Made by a program: the position numbers and the translations under genes. Below the pieces are notes generated by a model. That model made no database searches and was not told the origin of the DNA. It worked only from the letters and a program-made list of their open reading frames with translations. Positions 33,901 through 47,304 of a DNA stretch of 64,000 nt are shown piece by piece (positions within the stretch are counted from its first letter, which is position 1; each line of letters opens with the position of its first letter). Origin of the DNA: Theobroma cacao (taxonomy: Eukaryota; Streptophyta; Magnoliopsida; Malvales; Malvaceae). The DNA is taken from NCBI RefSeq assembly GCF_000208745.1, contig NC_030853.1, forward strand, positions 26,158,289 to 26,222,288, read 5' to 3'.

Positions 33901-36900
33901 TGAGACACTGACGACGATTTTCACGGGCACTTGCTCCAGGTGGTGCAGCTGCACCAAGGAGACGGGGCAACGCTGTTTGAACCGTAGGGATATATGACGC
34001 ACCAGCAATGCCTAAAAATAAACATTACCAACCACCATTTACATGAATTGCTGCATTAATAGATCACATTTGAGTATTTCCGTGTGTGTGTACACGTGTT
34101 GAAGAATAATTAAAAGAGAGCATTCTTGTTAAAATGAACATGCACTTGTTCAAAAGTCTAAAGGAGATGATGTAACCCAGCACAAATACTCTTTGTCATA
34201 ACAATTAAGTAAGGAGATTAATGTTAAACCATACACAAAAAAGATAAAGTAAACAGCTTTTTCTTAATTGCCTGCACCAAAGAAATTAAGTATTATAGAG
34301 TAATTGAACACATTGATAATCAAGATAGTGGAATGAACCTTTCTGATTATGCGAACATTGGGTGATTGAATCAACAAGAAAGAACAGGTCAACTTTACGA
34401 TGAAAACTGGGCTCACTTTCCAACTTCCGGATGAGAAGTTCAACAACCTGCACACAAATTATGTATTCTAAAATTCTCTCCAAAAAGTAGTCTCCAATAG
34501 AATTTTGACATTATGAACATCATATGCAATAATTACCATTTTGTTTTATTACAGTTGCAAATAATATATAACTTTGGGGTTGAACAAGCTCATCTTGACA
34601 TTGTTGAACCAGCACCAAAGATAAATAAGCATATTATTTAACTTACTTCATTTGCAATGCCATACTTGGCACAATCAATAGCAAGGCGAGTTGCACGTCC
34701 AATACTTTCTTTGGTCCTTGATAAAGTCTCTATCATTCCTTCAAAAGCATCTCGTGCAACAGCTGCCTCAGTACCACCACTGAGAGACCCTCCAGCTGCC
34801 ATGTGTCCTGAACTGGCTCTTCTCTCTTCAATATCTTCAGCATCCTGTTGATTTTGAGCTGACTGGCGACCAAGAGTTGGAGAAACAACATTTGTGCGAT
34901 GAGCAAATCCCTGCACGTCAGCCTGCATTACATTGTTGATTGCAGATGGAAAAGGCTGAACCGCAGGACTGGGGCTTGCCCCCTGAACATCAGAAATCGA
35001 CACAGAAACAGAACTGGGATTTCCAAGAGAATATTGCTGAGAGTGGGCTTGTCTCCTTTTCGCCTGAGCTGCTGCTATAAGATGTTTCATAGACATAGCA
35101 GAATCCGGAGTCTTGGAATCAATCAATGAACTGCTTCTATCTTCTCTAATGACATCCAATCTGCATACAATGAAGATTAATATAATACCTCGAAGAAAAA
35201 GGATTAATTCAATATAATAAAAATAACAACAACAAATATTTTGCAGAGCCATACTCCATTGAACTTTCAGTAACAAAAGTGGTGTCATTTGCACGTGAAA
35301 TTGCTTTTGGCGTAGATTTCAGCCTTTCTACAGAAGAAGCTTGCCTATTTCTTTGACTCAAAGCCTGATTTTGAGAAGACTTTGAACCATCAGTAATAAC
35401 ACCCAATCCCTTAACAGAGCCAGACAGAGCCTTTTTCTGGGTTTCATTGGTGGAAACCTTAACAGTAGATTTAATAGTTCTCTGCTGTTCAACAACCGAT
35501 TTGGTGGCAGAAACCAGATGAGGAGACTTCCTTGGGGAAATCAAAACTGGTTTAGCCTCCTTGGAAGACAGCTGCTCTGGTTCTGATCTTTCAACAGTTT
35601 GTGGTCGAACAGGTGACACAAAATCATTTGCCAATTGTGGAGAAGCCTCCTTGGGACCGCTATTCTCAAATCGGGTGGAATCTCCAACACTACGTTGAGC
35701 AGTGAGAGCACTCACATGATTTTCATCAATGCTCTTTGAAGCATCAGAAACAACAGAAGTTACCTTAACATTCCTGGCAGATCCTCCATGAACTGGAGTT
35801 TTGGGATCTTCTTCTTCATCATCATCAAAAAGGCAAACAGCTCTCCGCCTTTTGGACAATTGGGTAGCTGGAACTCTCATATTATTAGAACTTGAAGTAT
35901 CATTCTTCAATTCAACAGGATTTTTCCCAATTTTACCATTAGAATTAATAGAGGCAGAATCAGACATAGCCTCCAGAGCCCGCCGACGGCGCTTTGATAA
36001 AGGCAGCACCGCTTCATCACCAGAAACATCAGAACTAATGGCTGTTGGGGCTCTCAATGCTAAAACATGAGATGTGGATTTTTTTAACTCTGCTTGTTTA
36101 GCAGCTTTGTCGTTGACATTGTTAGAACTTGGAGAATTACTTTTCACGTTTTTGGCAAGTGATCCCTTGGAAGCATCATTTTTCATATCTACAAACTTTG
36201 ACTTTTTGGCAGGATGTAAAATTTCATCTGTTCCCAGTTTAGACTTTCCAATTCCAGGTTCACCCCTTTTCTTTTTTCCAGTAGTCTCACCTTTGGAATT
36301 GGTGACAGCATCCTGTACATCATCAGTGGCCTTGAAGTTGCTTTTCGTTTTCAGCAATTGCTTTGCTTTTTTACCACCAGTATAATTAGAATCTAATTTG
36401 GGAGCATCTGGTGAGAATTTTCTTATACTGCTGCCAGAGACTTTGCCTTTTACTCTATCTTTCGGTTGCTCCTCAGAATCATGCCGATCAAGAGAACCAC
36501 CAGATTTATCATCCTTCAAAAATGTTGCAGCTGAGCTGCTGCTTTTGTGTCCTTCGACAAAAACCTCAGTTCCTTTCTTAAACCCAGAAGCCATCTTCTT
36601 TGACTTCTGATCGTCCCTCAATGTTTTCTTAGTACAATTGACAGTTGCAATTTTATCACCAGAAAATTCCTCCTTTATATGAGAAGGCTCATCTAAAGAT
36701 GATGGAAATAACACCTCCGTTTTAGGTTGTTCACCATTTGATATTTTATGTTTCACCTCAGAAGACATGATCAGAAAAGAGCAATCATCCGCATGACCTG
36801 AAATTGAGGGCTTTATATCTTCACTATTAATTTCACCTCTGCATGAACAGCGCTCCAAATTAGAAGCAAGATCACCTTTTCCCTCGCTAGTGGTTTCTCT

Positions 36901-39900
36901 GCCAGGTGCAACTGCACCTGTTCCATTCTTTAAGTCAACCTCTGCCCCATCATCCTCAGTCCCATCAACAGATGAAGCCTCACAGCCCGGTGTTGATCTA
37001 TCAGTTTCATCTCTCAAACCACTCCACTTCTCTTCATGTAATTCATCAAATGCCACACAAATTTCCTTCACAGCTTGGACAAAGTGCTTAGTTCTAACCT
37101 GACACTTAGCAGACAGTTTACTCTTTGTCTCACTAGTAAATGCCTGAATATCACCAGGAGCAACAAAAGCTCTGTAAAAGAAGAAAAACATATAGGGAAA
37201 GTAAGAAACTAGAACACAAGTGAACTAGAGTTCAAAGAGTAGTGTAAGAGAAAATAATGGCACATGCACGCATCTCTTGGCTAGGAATGAACAACAATGC
37301 TCCTTTTTACACTCAAAATGCAGTCAAAAACTTCAATAATGTAATATGAAAATCCCAAATATATAAACTAGTGATGCATGCTTTAAGGAGAAACTAATAT
37401 GAAAATTTCAAATTTATCAACTTTCTCACATGTGAAATGAACATGATGCTGAAGGAATATGAGAAAAGACACCTGAAACTATTAAAAAGAAACAGAAAGA
37501 ACAAATTCTGATCTTCAACAGATTTAAAGATATCTTCTAAATAGTTAAGGAGAAGAACATCATCATCCCAACATTATGATTCGATAAAAGAATAAAGTTT
37601 TCCATTCGAGGTTTAAAATTTAAGCCTTACAGCTTAAGGATGACTATAAATATGCAAATATGGATGCACCGAACATTCAAGGATTTAGAAGAAAAAAACC
37701 AATAGAAGTCCTGAACAGACGATCATGTCCACAATACCCATATTCCCAGAACCACTTCCAGGTTTCCCCATAAATAAACCACCTCTGCAAATGTTTCTAA
37801 TGACAACTCCAACTGTACTTGTTTTTAGGGCATTTAAAATACCATTACTCAAAGGCTTCCGAGCATATCATGTGTAAACCACCCCACAATGACAATTAAC
37901 AAACTTCAGCTAAACTCTCAAACTGCTAAACTATAACATATAGACTATGACCAGAATGAAAAACGCACCCCTAATTCATTGCTGGAATTAGAGAAGCATA
38001 CTCTCCAAAAGGAATTAGGGAAGCTATACCAGACAAAACTTAAGTAATATATTCAACACAGACCTTAACATGATAGAAAAACTGAAAACCTTATGTCCAA
38101 ACAGTTTCAGAATATATACAAGATTGGTTTGAATTATTTCTTTTCAAGAAACTTGCAGCTGCAAAAACTGTCCACTCAACATTCAAGAAGAAAAGCAGAC
38201 AAAGAATGCTATAAGCCAAACATAAAACTCCAACATATATAAAATCAAGATCCTTTATTGCACCCAAATTGTGTTAAAGCCATATTATGAATAAATCCTC
38301 CATCAAGGTTGGTCATTATCAACAATAAATTAAAACAATAATTCTATAATTCTAAGTTAATGTAATGTGAGAATAAAATCTAAATTAGTATACAAAAATA
38401 TCTAAATCACAAATCCATTTAACACCAACAATAAAAAACAATTGGATAAATTGCAGTGCCATTCATTCAAAAAAAGCAACACCAACATTCAACTACCAAA
38501 CAGTAAAAATTTATTGCTAAAGAAATGATCATGACTACTGATTAAGCTAAACATCATTGCTTTCTTGAAAAATTTGACTTCAACATTCACTATATCCCAC
38601 AGATACATCTACATTAAAAGCCTAAGAATTGTTGAAATAGACTTTTTAAAAAATAATAATAACAAATGAAATTATTGGAAACTAGATGTTTTGTTCTATT
38701 AAATAATTTTAGTTATAAGACCTATCACCTTCTGCAAGCAGAAATTTCAATTTGAAGCTTAGCTGTCACAAGTTCAGTAAGCTAAAATCTAATTTTGAAA
38801 TCCATGCTTTCCCTACTTCAGCTTTCTAAAATAGAGAAGATATTTCAAAAGTTAACCCAAACAGGAGTAAAGCATCATACTTTCCCATATAAGTTGACAT
38901 CAACAAGAAGAAAAACGCTTAAATTATCAATGGTTATTGGTTACAAAATGGTCAGAGGACGAAGCCATTAAACAGACTTTAAAACTTTTAATTGCCATTA
39001 ACAACTATCAAATTCAACAACTACATAGTATCTTAACTCCTTTGTAACAGAGAGATTAGGAAACAACTTGAAACACCAATCCTACTTAACCCACATATGC
39101 TATACCAAAATTCCTAAGCACAACACAAGTCCAAGAAAGCCTCATCAACTACCATCAGCTGCTTAGATTAAAACCCAACATAAAAATGGAGGTAAGATAT
39201 CTTCCAATGCCCCCAAAGAACTTATTAAGTTAAGAGATTCCGTTAAAAAAGATTGATTAAGACAAAATGAGATGCACGTGCAATATCATGAACCTGTACA
39301 AGTAGAAAAATATTGCACCGTTTATCATTGTATCAATGTTTGATTTTCTGATTCCTAGGATGAAAGGCTTGCTTACCTGAAGGACATCTCACCATTTCTC
39401 AGATTATCATATGAAGAAACTATAAGACATAAAATTCCCAGATAATTTGCATGACTTATCACATCTGCCAAATCTTATTCCCTGAACATTAGACTGGTGA
39501 ACTCAATGAGTTTAACTTAAGCAATCTAACACTATATGACTGAGCTGCCTACAGTTCAGTACTGCAACACATAGAGGACTCAGCATAGAGCCCTCCATAT
39601 TACATTGTTTGCCCTGTAGTTATTACAATGTGCATCCCACAACCTCTTGACCACAGGAGCTGGATGAAAAGAAAACAACAATGCATAAAGACAGCACAGA
39701 AGGTAGAATAAATAATGTTAGTTTCAATGTATCCACTAGTCAGCAAGCACCTCAACACTGACGGGAAATAGAAGACTTGAATTAGCAATGTAAAGACTAC
39801 ATCAAGGTTTATTTGCTAGGACCGGCATATGTGACACATTATTTGGAATGCAACAAAATTAATCTTGCTGTCAAGGAAATTACACAGTGACACCTTTCAT

Positions 39901-40852
39901 ATATTTTTTCAAGTTCCATCTTATGGAAAAATGTGTTTCCCCTCTTACTACAAAACACATGTGAAACCTAAAACAGACACATCACCTATTTTTGTTCATC
40001 ATATTGTCATCTCCCATATTCACCAAACATGAACAAATTGAATGTGAAATACTTACATTTCTTGTGTTCCAAAGAATTGGACAAAATATTTCTTAGGGTC
40101 AGGTTCTCGCTCCCAATCTTCAGGCCGGCTAATCTGAAATTCATAACCCACAGAATCTACCTCAAAAACAACGTAAACCAAAATCACAAAAAATCAACTG
40201 GTTCCGAGTAACAAAAAACTAAAAACAACAATAAACCGAAATCCCTCACTAAAACTCCCAAACACTTGCTAGGATCAAATCAATCTAGAATTCAACAAAA
40301 AACCACATATTTCTCCTATTTATTCAGTCCCAAAGTAAAGAACTTGCATAGTTGCAGTAACTCAATTCAGAAGTCAAAGCAAATTACCAAACTGAAAACA
40401 CTAAAACACAACCAGCGAACATAAGCATGCGAGAACCTCGAATTCCAACATTGAGATTTCACAACTTCAAACAAAAATTACTAAAAGAAATAAATTAAGT
40501 ATAAAACCAACAAATATACTACAAAATACGACAATGTAAGCATAAAATAAACTTAACAACATCATGCAAAACTTTAAGAAAAAAATCCCAATCTCATCAT
40601 GGATTTGCTCAAATTTCATAAGTTCAGAAATAAGACATTAAAAATATAATAATCAGAGTACAAAAAAAGTCCCAGAATTGAGGATAAAAAAAAGTAATAA
40701 TAACAATAATAATAAAATAGAAGGTTGAAGAAAAAGGAAGAGACCTTGGCCGGCCAAGGAGGGAATCCCTTGACTTTGGCAAGAACAAGATCGCCCAGAC
40801 TTAAATTCTTAACTTTTGCTTTATTCCCTCCCTTTCTACGACTCCCGGCCAT
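30958..40852 (-). CDS. HUA2-like protein (PWWP + CID domains)
   Basis: Eleven coding exons (minus strand): 40745-40852, 40057-40133, 35255-37171, 34647-35160, 34339-34447, 33899-34011, 33616-33803, 32493-33159, 31911-32409, 31140-31235 and 30958-31028. They sum to 4359 nt, or 1452 aa, with every junction in phase. HUA2 family proteins are nuclear factors that promote AGAMOUS and FLC expression and RNA processing. A PWWP domain (about 18-85) begins GDLVLAKVKGFPPWPAK and continues ISRPEDWEREPDPKKYF and FVAPGDIQAF. A long Ser/Lys-rich region carries KRRRRALEAM and SKRRRAVCLF, likely nuclear signals. A CTD-interacting (RPR) domain covers about 830-985 (LIRKLESEPSFHRKVDLFFL, DSITQCSHNQKG). A poly-proline block lies at about 1120-1200 and the C-terminus is Pro/Gln-rich. 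Intron 2 is 2.9 kb. The first donor is GTCTCT, which is weak. Length and domain order match the family. Confidence 0.95.
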
Positions 40853-41300
40853 CAAGACTAAAACCCTAACAGATCCTTCGACGCCGTCGTTTTCGTCGTC
40901 GTTGTTATTCCTTTTTATAGCGTAATCAAATGCAAATTCAAAGATAATTCCAGAATCCCATCCAAAGAAAAGCAAACCCTAAAGAGAGATTTGGAAGTTT
41001 CGTGCCAGAGATATCGCCGGCGGCGGCGACCCGCCTTGGGGAGTTCCGGCGACGGAAGGTAGCTAGGGCATCGAGAGAGACGGAGCAAATAAGAGAGTGA
41101 AGAAGATCCTTTGTTATTTTGTTGGAAGTGGAGAAAATCGAGACGGTGGTAGAGAGAAGAGGCGCAAGGGAGAGAGAGAGCAGAGATGGCTTTTGGCGTA
41201 AAAAATTTTGCTGGGGGTGGGGATTTGCCTATTTGGTGCGTGTGACTGAGCCGTGGGAAAGGGTGGGGGAAGTTTTGCGTTTTGGTGTTGTCGGCGTTTT
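40853..41300 (-). promoter_or_regulatory. 5' UTR and proximal promoter of the HUA2-like gene
   Basis: The sequence before the ATG is locally G+C-rich (a 'ggcggcggcgac' core near 41015) and, read on the plus strand, contains GA-rich runs ('gagagagagagcagag' near 41170), i.e. CT-rich on the coding strand. This is typical of broadly expressed plant genes without a TATA box. The transcription start was not determined. Confidence 0.55.
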
Positions 41301-42089
41301 CTTGATGAATCTTTTCCTTTTTCTGATTTTCTTGCAATTCTCTCCTACTTAGTTTTTTATTGCTCTCCATTAAAATTAAAAATAAATATAAAATTTAATA
41401 AAATAAGCTTAAATTATGTTCCTTCTCAGAAAACAAAAATTAATAAATTTGTGTATTTTGAACATTTTTAATGGATCCATTAACTTTATTTTTTTAACTT
41501 ATAAAAGAAGTAATCCTCTATGATTAGATGAATTACGTGATGTAGATAAATTGCCAAATAAAATATATCTCTCTTATTAATTTTGTCAATTATTAATTCA
41601 TAATCATTAATCATAATCTTAACTTCTTAGCCATTTTTGTGTTTACCCAAAATTATATCCTTGAGCACAGGTTTAAATGCTTAGAGCTTAGAGGCAGTTG
41701 TAAATATTGAAAGATGAAACTATTGATGGACTAGTTTGAATTTTTTTTTTATTGATATAATTTTAAAAGTTAATCAAATATTTATAAATTTTAATATTTT
41801 ATAAAATAATGCAATAAATTAAGATACTTAAAAATAACGAGTTATTTATATAAATTTATTCTTCAATCGTATCATATTTTGTAAATCATAACTAGAAAAC
41901 TAATATTTATTTAAGAAAAATTAAAGGTATTTTTTAAACAAAAAAAAGGTATTATTTCTTTTTGACAAATGTAAGTTTATTTTTAACGAAAAATACAAAC
42001 GATTTAAAAAATACAAAAATAAACAGATAAAATTTTATTTCAAAGAAATAAAAAGAAAATAGTACAATCTTAAAAACAAAAGGGACAGG

Positions 42090-42112
42090 AAGCCCAAAAC
42101 TGTTTTGGGCTT
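42090..42112. repeat. 23-bp near-perfect palindrome
   Basis: Arms AAGCCCAAAAC and GTTTTGGGCTT around one central T, a perfect 11-bp inverted repeat. In the second copy, near 45547, it has lost symmetry by single-base changes. Confidence 0.9.
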
Positions 42113-42665
42113 TCTAATCCCAAGTTAGTGCAAAGACAATAATACAAAATTCGTGGAAAAAAAGAAAGCATATGGGTCGTTTCCTTACTCGTCATGGGAG
42201 ACGCAAAGGCTGCATCCTCAATTCCTTGCGTCATGCTTGAAAACCAAAGACATGCTAGTGGCCACGGTGTCCATACGTACAACATAACTTAATTAATTGA
42301 TATGTATTTATTTAAACAATTATATCAATTTTATGGTTTCTTCATTTATAGTTTAATGAATATTTGTAAATTACCTGAACATATTTGTGGAGTTAAAGAA
42401 CTTTTTTATGGAAAACTTTTCACATAGTAATATCATGTCAACTATTTATAAAAGGTGGTTTACGTAAGAATTTCATCCATTTTACATGTTTCTCACATAA
42501 TTCATTACTTAAATAAAATTATAATAATACAAATAAAATAAATACTCAAAAGTCTAAGAAAATATTGGTTCGAATAATTTGAAAATAAAATATGAAATTT
42601 TTACTTTTAAAATTTATTTTTATATTATTTATACCCCATATTATTATTTTTTCTTTTTTTTTTTA

Positions 42666-42675
42666 NAGGAAAATA

Positions 42676-42712
<37 letters not shown>
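42666..42712. repeat. Ambiguous base and AT microsatellite
   Basis: One N at 42666 follows a T-run, and an AT run extends to 42712. The ambiguity is probably a sequencing or assembly limit in simple sequence. Confidence 0.9.
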
Positions 42713-42717
<5 letters not shown>

Positions 42718-42917
42718 TTAATAAAAGAATAAATATTGCTAAGATTAAAGATACTTTATCTCTAAGCGGGTAGCTAATGAGCTTTGCCTTTTTAAAGTGA
42801 TAAGGTTGGAATCTTTTCTTGTAATAGTTCCTAGCAATTCAAATTAGAAATCTATTTTTTAAAGGAAAAAGTACTCCAAAATTAATAATTAAAAAAAAAC
42901 TTAAGTGTCACGTAAAA

Positions 42918-45078
42918 ATGGTGATTGAGGACTTTTTACAAAAAAACCTTAACCCATCATTCCTAAATGATAGATTTAAGAAGAAGGTTAGGTTAAGATA
43001 AGAGATTAATGATTCACGGCCTGCTAATGAGTCAATGGTCGTGTATGATAACCCCTCATTCAAAGAAATACTAATACAGTTGGGAAACGATGGTTTGCTA
43101 GTGGATGGAGATCTGATTTCAGATGATGAGATGAAATATGATAATGAGTCAAAAGAAAGTAGCGAAACAGAGAACATTGAGCATATAGAGGAGTAGATTG
43201 ATGATTTCAAGATTGAAATGGAAAACGAGGTCCTTTTTATCAAAATATTAGATATGAAGCAAGAGGAACTGGTCAAACGATGGCAGAGATTAGTTGTAGT
43301 TAAGATGTTGGGTCGTTTAATCTCATATCAATTATTATACCAAAAAATTGTGGCTCTATGGGCACCTTAGGATAGGTACTCAGTTGTGGATCTTGATGAT
43401 GAATCCTCTTTAGTGAAATTTGCATATGAAGGGGATTACTTACAAGCCCTCCTAGATGGACTTTGGATGGTTGAGGGGCACTACTCGATAGTTAGACAAT
43501 GGACACCAAACTATACCTGTTATCTTACTAATCTTTCTGTTGTTGCAGCATGGGTGAGGTTTCCCGAGATGCTACTTCATCTATACCATAAGTCAGTGTT
43601 AAGGCAGATTGGCTCGGTGCTAGGTCATTTATTGAAAATAAATTATAACACGGGATAAGAAAAACGAGGCAAATTCACTAGGATTGTTATGGAGATTGAT
43701 CTGACAAAACCTTTGATACCACAATTTTATGTCAATGGTAGAATACAAACGCTGGAATACGAAGGACGTCTTAGGGTTTATTTTTCTTGTGGAGTTTATG
43801 GGCATATACAAGAAGAATGTCAGAAGCATGATGAAAACCAAAAGGTAAACACTCAAGAAACGTAACGATGCAATGTTCTATATTAGGAAAACGCCTTATT
43901 TGGTCCCTAGATGCTCGTCAATTGCAGGAAAACTAGAAGGGTAAAGGGTCGAGAACCTACTGCCATGATGAACAAGGCTAATAATAAAACTATATATGGC
44001 TCACGTTCTTCAGTTTGGAAAAAGATCTTGGTACAAACAATGGTATGAAAAATGATAAGAACAACAGGGAGGCAGAGTCTTCTATGTAGGTGGTTGCTAA
44101 GAAGAGGAAAGCAAATCTTAATCCCATGCTCTAGGGAGTCGTTGGTATGGCAGGTAACCACACAAGCAGCAAAGCAGTGCGCAAAGTCTACAATAGTTAG
44201 GAAATGGAAACTGAGAAAAAAAATACCATGGCCAAGATGGACTTGGAAAATAACGGTGTTGAAATGTCGAGGGAAGTGGAATTGGGTGTGAATTTAGAAG
44301 ATATTTCTTTATTAAGAAAAAAAGAGGCGGGAGCCATGAAAGAGGAAGGGCTGAACATAGTCCTAATGAGAGAATCGCAATATGAGGAGATAGTGGTTCA
44401 AGATAGAACACTAGATCCAACCAAACATTCAACTGTTCTTGTAGCTAATAAGTCAGTATCCATAAGAACGTCTTCCATGCAGAGAGGTGGCAATATTGCA
44501 ACAGTTGAGAAATTAGGTTGGATCATCATTAACGAGCTGGACAATAAAACTCAGGATAGAAGAGATATTGTTCGTCTATAAAAAGCTTCCCTTAAAAAGA
44601 TAGTAAGAGCAAAGAATGCGACTCCGTCCTCGCACTCAAACGTGTTATCACAGATGGCAGGAAAGATGGATCCAATGAAACTAGATCAGTTAGATGGAGA
44701 CAACATTACTATAACGAATAAGGTAGTAGCTAGTACTTTTAAGAGCAATGCCGAGAAGGAGGAGAATAAGAATGAGGGTTCTAAGAACCCATAATTCTAT
44801 TTATATTAATTTATGGATATAAACATTATGGTTTAGAATTGTCAAGGTGCGGGCAACAAGCGTTTTGTCCGAGTGTTAAAGGATTTTACTAATCAGTACA
44901 AACTTTCAATTCTTGTTTTAGTGGAGCCTAGAATAAGCGGTTTAGAGGCAGATACAATATTTGGTGCTCTTAATTTGACAGGGCTCACAGAGTCAAGGCT
45001 TTGGGTTTCTCAAGAGCAATTTAGTTTTGCAGAAGGAATATATGTTTGGATTCGACTTCATGTTCAAATAAAAAAATA
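42918..45078 (+). mobile_element. LINE relic: ORF1 (DUF4283/zinc knuckle) and start of ORF2 endonuclease
   Basis: ORF1 can be read with interruptions from MVIEDFLQKN near 42918. Its DUF4283-like part reads LVVVKMLGRLISYQLLYQK, stop, VVDLDDESSLVKFAYEGDY, then GHYSIVRQWTPNY and AAWVRFPEMLLHLYHKS. After another break come VMEIDLTKPLIPQF, GRIQTLEYEG and a CCHC knuckle (CGVYGHIQEECQKH with a changed first position). This is the nucleic-acid chaperone ORF1 of plant LINEs. ORF2 begins near 44820 with NIMV, a stop in place of Trp, then NCQGAGNKRFVRVLKDF and LVEPRISG, the start of the APE-type endonuclease. It is lost at about 45078, so reverse transcriptase is absent. Multiple stops make it inactive. 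Confidence 0.85.
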
Positions 45079-46540
45079 AAAAAAAAATTAAAAATTGATC
45101 AAATATTTATAAGTTTAGATGCTTAAAACTTAAGAGAAGTTGTAAATATTGAAAGATGTACCATTGATGTGCTTGTTTGAATTTTTTTAATGATATAATT
45201 TAAAAATTAATCAAATATTTATAAGGTTCGAATATTTTATAACCTAATAAAGCATATTAAGATACTTAAAATTAATTAACGATACCCACATAAATTAATT
45301 TAATCTTAAATCATATCATTTATTTTGTAAACCATAACGTGAAAATTAAATATTTCTTTGAGAAAAATTAAAGGTAATTTTTTTTAAAAAAAGTATTATT
45401 TCTTTTTTACAAATGTAACTTTATTTTTAATGGTACAGGTGCATCAGCAAACGATTTAAAAAAATAAAAAATAAACTGATAAAATTTTATTTGAAAGAAA
45501 TGAAAAGAAAATAGTAGAACCTTAAAAGTAAAAAAGGGAAAGCAAGCCCAAACTGTTTTGGGGCTTTCAATCAAAGACAAGAATACAAAATTTGTGTAAA
45601 AAAACTAAAGAAGAAAGAAACGTATGGGTCGTTTTTCTTACTTGCCATGGAAGACGTACAGAGTGCATCCTCAATGCCTCGGGTCAGGGCCATTTCTTGC
45701 AATGGTTCCAAAGCAAAAGGCATGCTAGTGGCCATGGTGTCCGTACGCCACTACTGGCAATCCCCACAAACATCACACGTTGATCATCATCGTGGCTAGA
45801 AAAAATTCATTACAATTTTTAAGCTTCACAACATAACTTAATTAATTGATATGTATTTATTTAAACAATTATATCAATTTTATGATTTCTTTATTTATAG
45901 TTTAATGAATGTTTGTAACTTACTTAAACATATTTGTTGAGTTTAAAAACCTTTTTTATCTATAAATTTTTACTTAATAATATATTGTCAACTATTTATA
46001 AAGGGTGGTTTATGTAAGATTTTCATCCATCTTACATGTTTCTCACATGATTCATTACTTAAATTGAATAGTTAAAGAATTATAATAAATACAAAAGAAA
46101 TACTCAAAAATCTAAAAAAATAATATTGGTTCGAAAAAATTGAAAATAAAATATGAAATTTTTACCTTTTTTAAATTTATTTTATATTATTTTTGTCCCA
46201 TATTATTATTGCTATTTTTTTTTTTACTTTTCAATTCCGAATCATTTTATCATTTAACATGTCCCAAATAATAATTGTATCTAATCTAATCTACCATCTA
46301 TGAATGCAAACAATTCAGAATCAATTTGGGTGAAGTTTTCTCCATCAACAGGCCCAATCAAAGGTACAGCTGTTTCTCCTCTCTCCAATGCATTTTTTAT
46401 TTCAAATTATATAAATCTTCTTTTCTTTTTCTGATACATTTCAAGCTATATATATAATGTTACCATTTGGTTAGTTATGGAGTAAAATGTGCATATATAC
46501 ATAACTTAATAAAAGAATAAATATTGCTAAGATTAAAGAG
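45079..46540. repeat. Copy 2 of the duplicated host segment
   Basis: Matches 41690-42760 as described for copy 1. Together the copies bracket the LINE relic as direct repeats of more than 1 kb, far too long to be a target-site duplication. The right part continues into the promoter of the intact ARID-HMG gene. At 45649-45798 a 49-codon open frame starts with ATG. The matching frame in copy 1 diverges by indels, so it is not called a gene. Confidence 0.75.
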
Positions 46541-47304
46541 ACTTTCTTAAATATAATTAACGTGTTGGAGCATGGTGCATGGAGGATATGAAATATCTGT
46601 TATATTTGGTCTAAAGCTTAAATATTCAACCATGAATAGGCATAGGCAATCGTAATTCTTCTCATGTCCAGAAACCTTATATATTTTTTTATCTTTGAAA
46701 CATAACAATGCTTTGGCTGCAATTTGAAACTTAAGAGTAATATTTTTAATGTACAAAAAAATTGTGAAATTAGATAGACAAAAATTTACGCAATCTAGAT
46801 ACAAATTAAATTTTTACATAAAAAATTATTTCTAAACATGTCAAATATATATATATATATATATGCTTTGATAAATCAGTATTTTACCTTTTATTATTTA
46901 CCGTTCTTTTACCATTTTACCGAGTTTAGTTTGTTTTCTGTTTTCACTGGTTGTAACAGCTCAGCAGTGACTCGTAGCTGGCTGCTTGTATTCAAGGTAC
47001 CGGCATAACCGCTGCCTGCACAAATGTAATAAGCCGGTTGGCTACAAGAATATTTCTCTCTCTCACGTACCAGCTATTATCACCATCTTTCTCTTTTATA
47101 TTTTGTCTTCTCTCCCCTTCTTCGATCCCTCCATTGTTATTCTTGTAGAAAACCTTCACTGTTCTCTGAATCTTTTTCATGTATTTCAACAGTTCTGCAT
47201 CGTAGTTTGTTACTATCTTCTTGTTCTGCATTCTAGTTTTTTTATGTTTGGCTTAATAATTGATTTCTTGCTTGCTGATTGAACAGTGAAGGATTGGTGA
47301 CTCC
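46541..47304 (+). promoter_or_regulatory. Promoter and 5' UTR of the ARID-HMG gene
   Basis: A TA run lies at 46845-46864. Pyrimidine-rich leader sequence at 47050-47180 and a possible 5' UTR intron acceptor at 47285 (ttgaacag|tgaagg) come before the ATG. The whole stretch from 46339 through exon 1 is present again at 57287-58380 with few differences. Confidence 0.6.

Larger units (their letters stand above)
41301..42790. repeat. Copy 1 of a duplicated host segment
   Basis: From about 41690 to 42760 this matches 45060-46540 in the same orientation. Both contain a T-rich start, 'gacaaatgtaa', a 'gcccaaa' inverted repeat, 'catgctagtggcca', 'attaattgatatgtattt' and finally 'aaaagaataaatattgcta'. 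An earlier part, 41521-41650, matches 57020-57150 instead. The second copy has about 280 extra bases (46215-46480). No gene is supported inside. Confidence 0.8.

Noticed and set aside
35801..37102. Several plus-strand open frames of 60-103 codons
   Set aside because: They are antisense shadows of the large exon 3 of the HUA2-like gene and contain no domains.
45592..45783. A 63-codon frame in copy 2 of the host segment as a gene
   Set aside because: The start is not ATG, and the homologous copy at 42.1 kb does not keep the frame.
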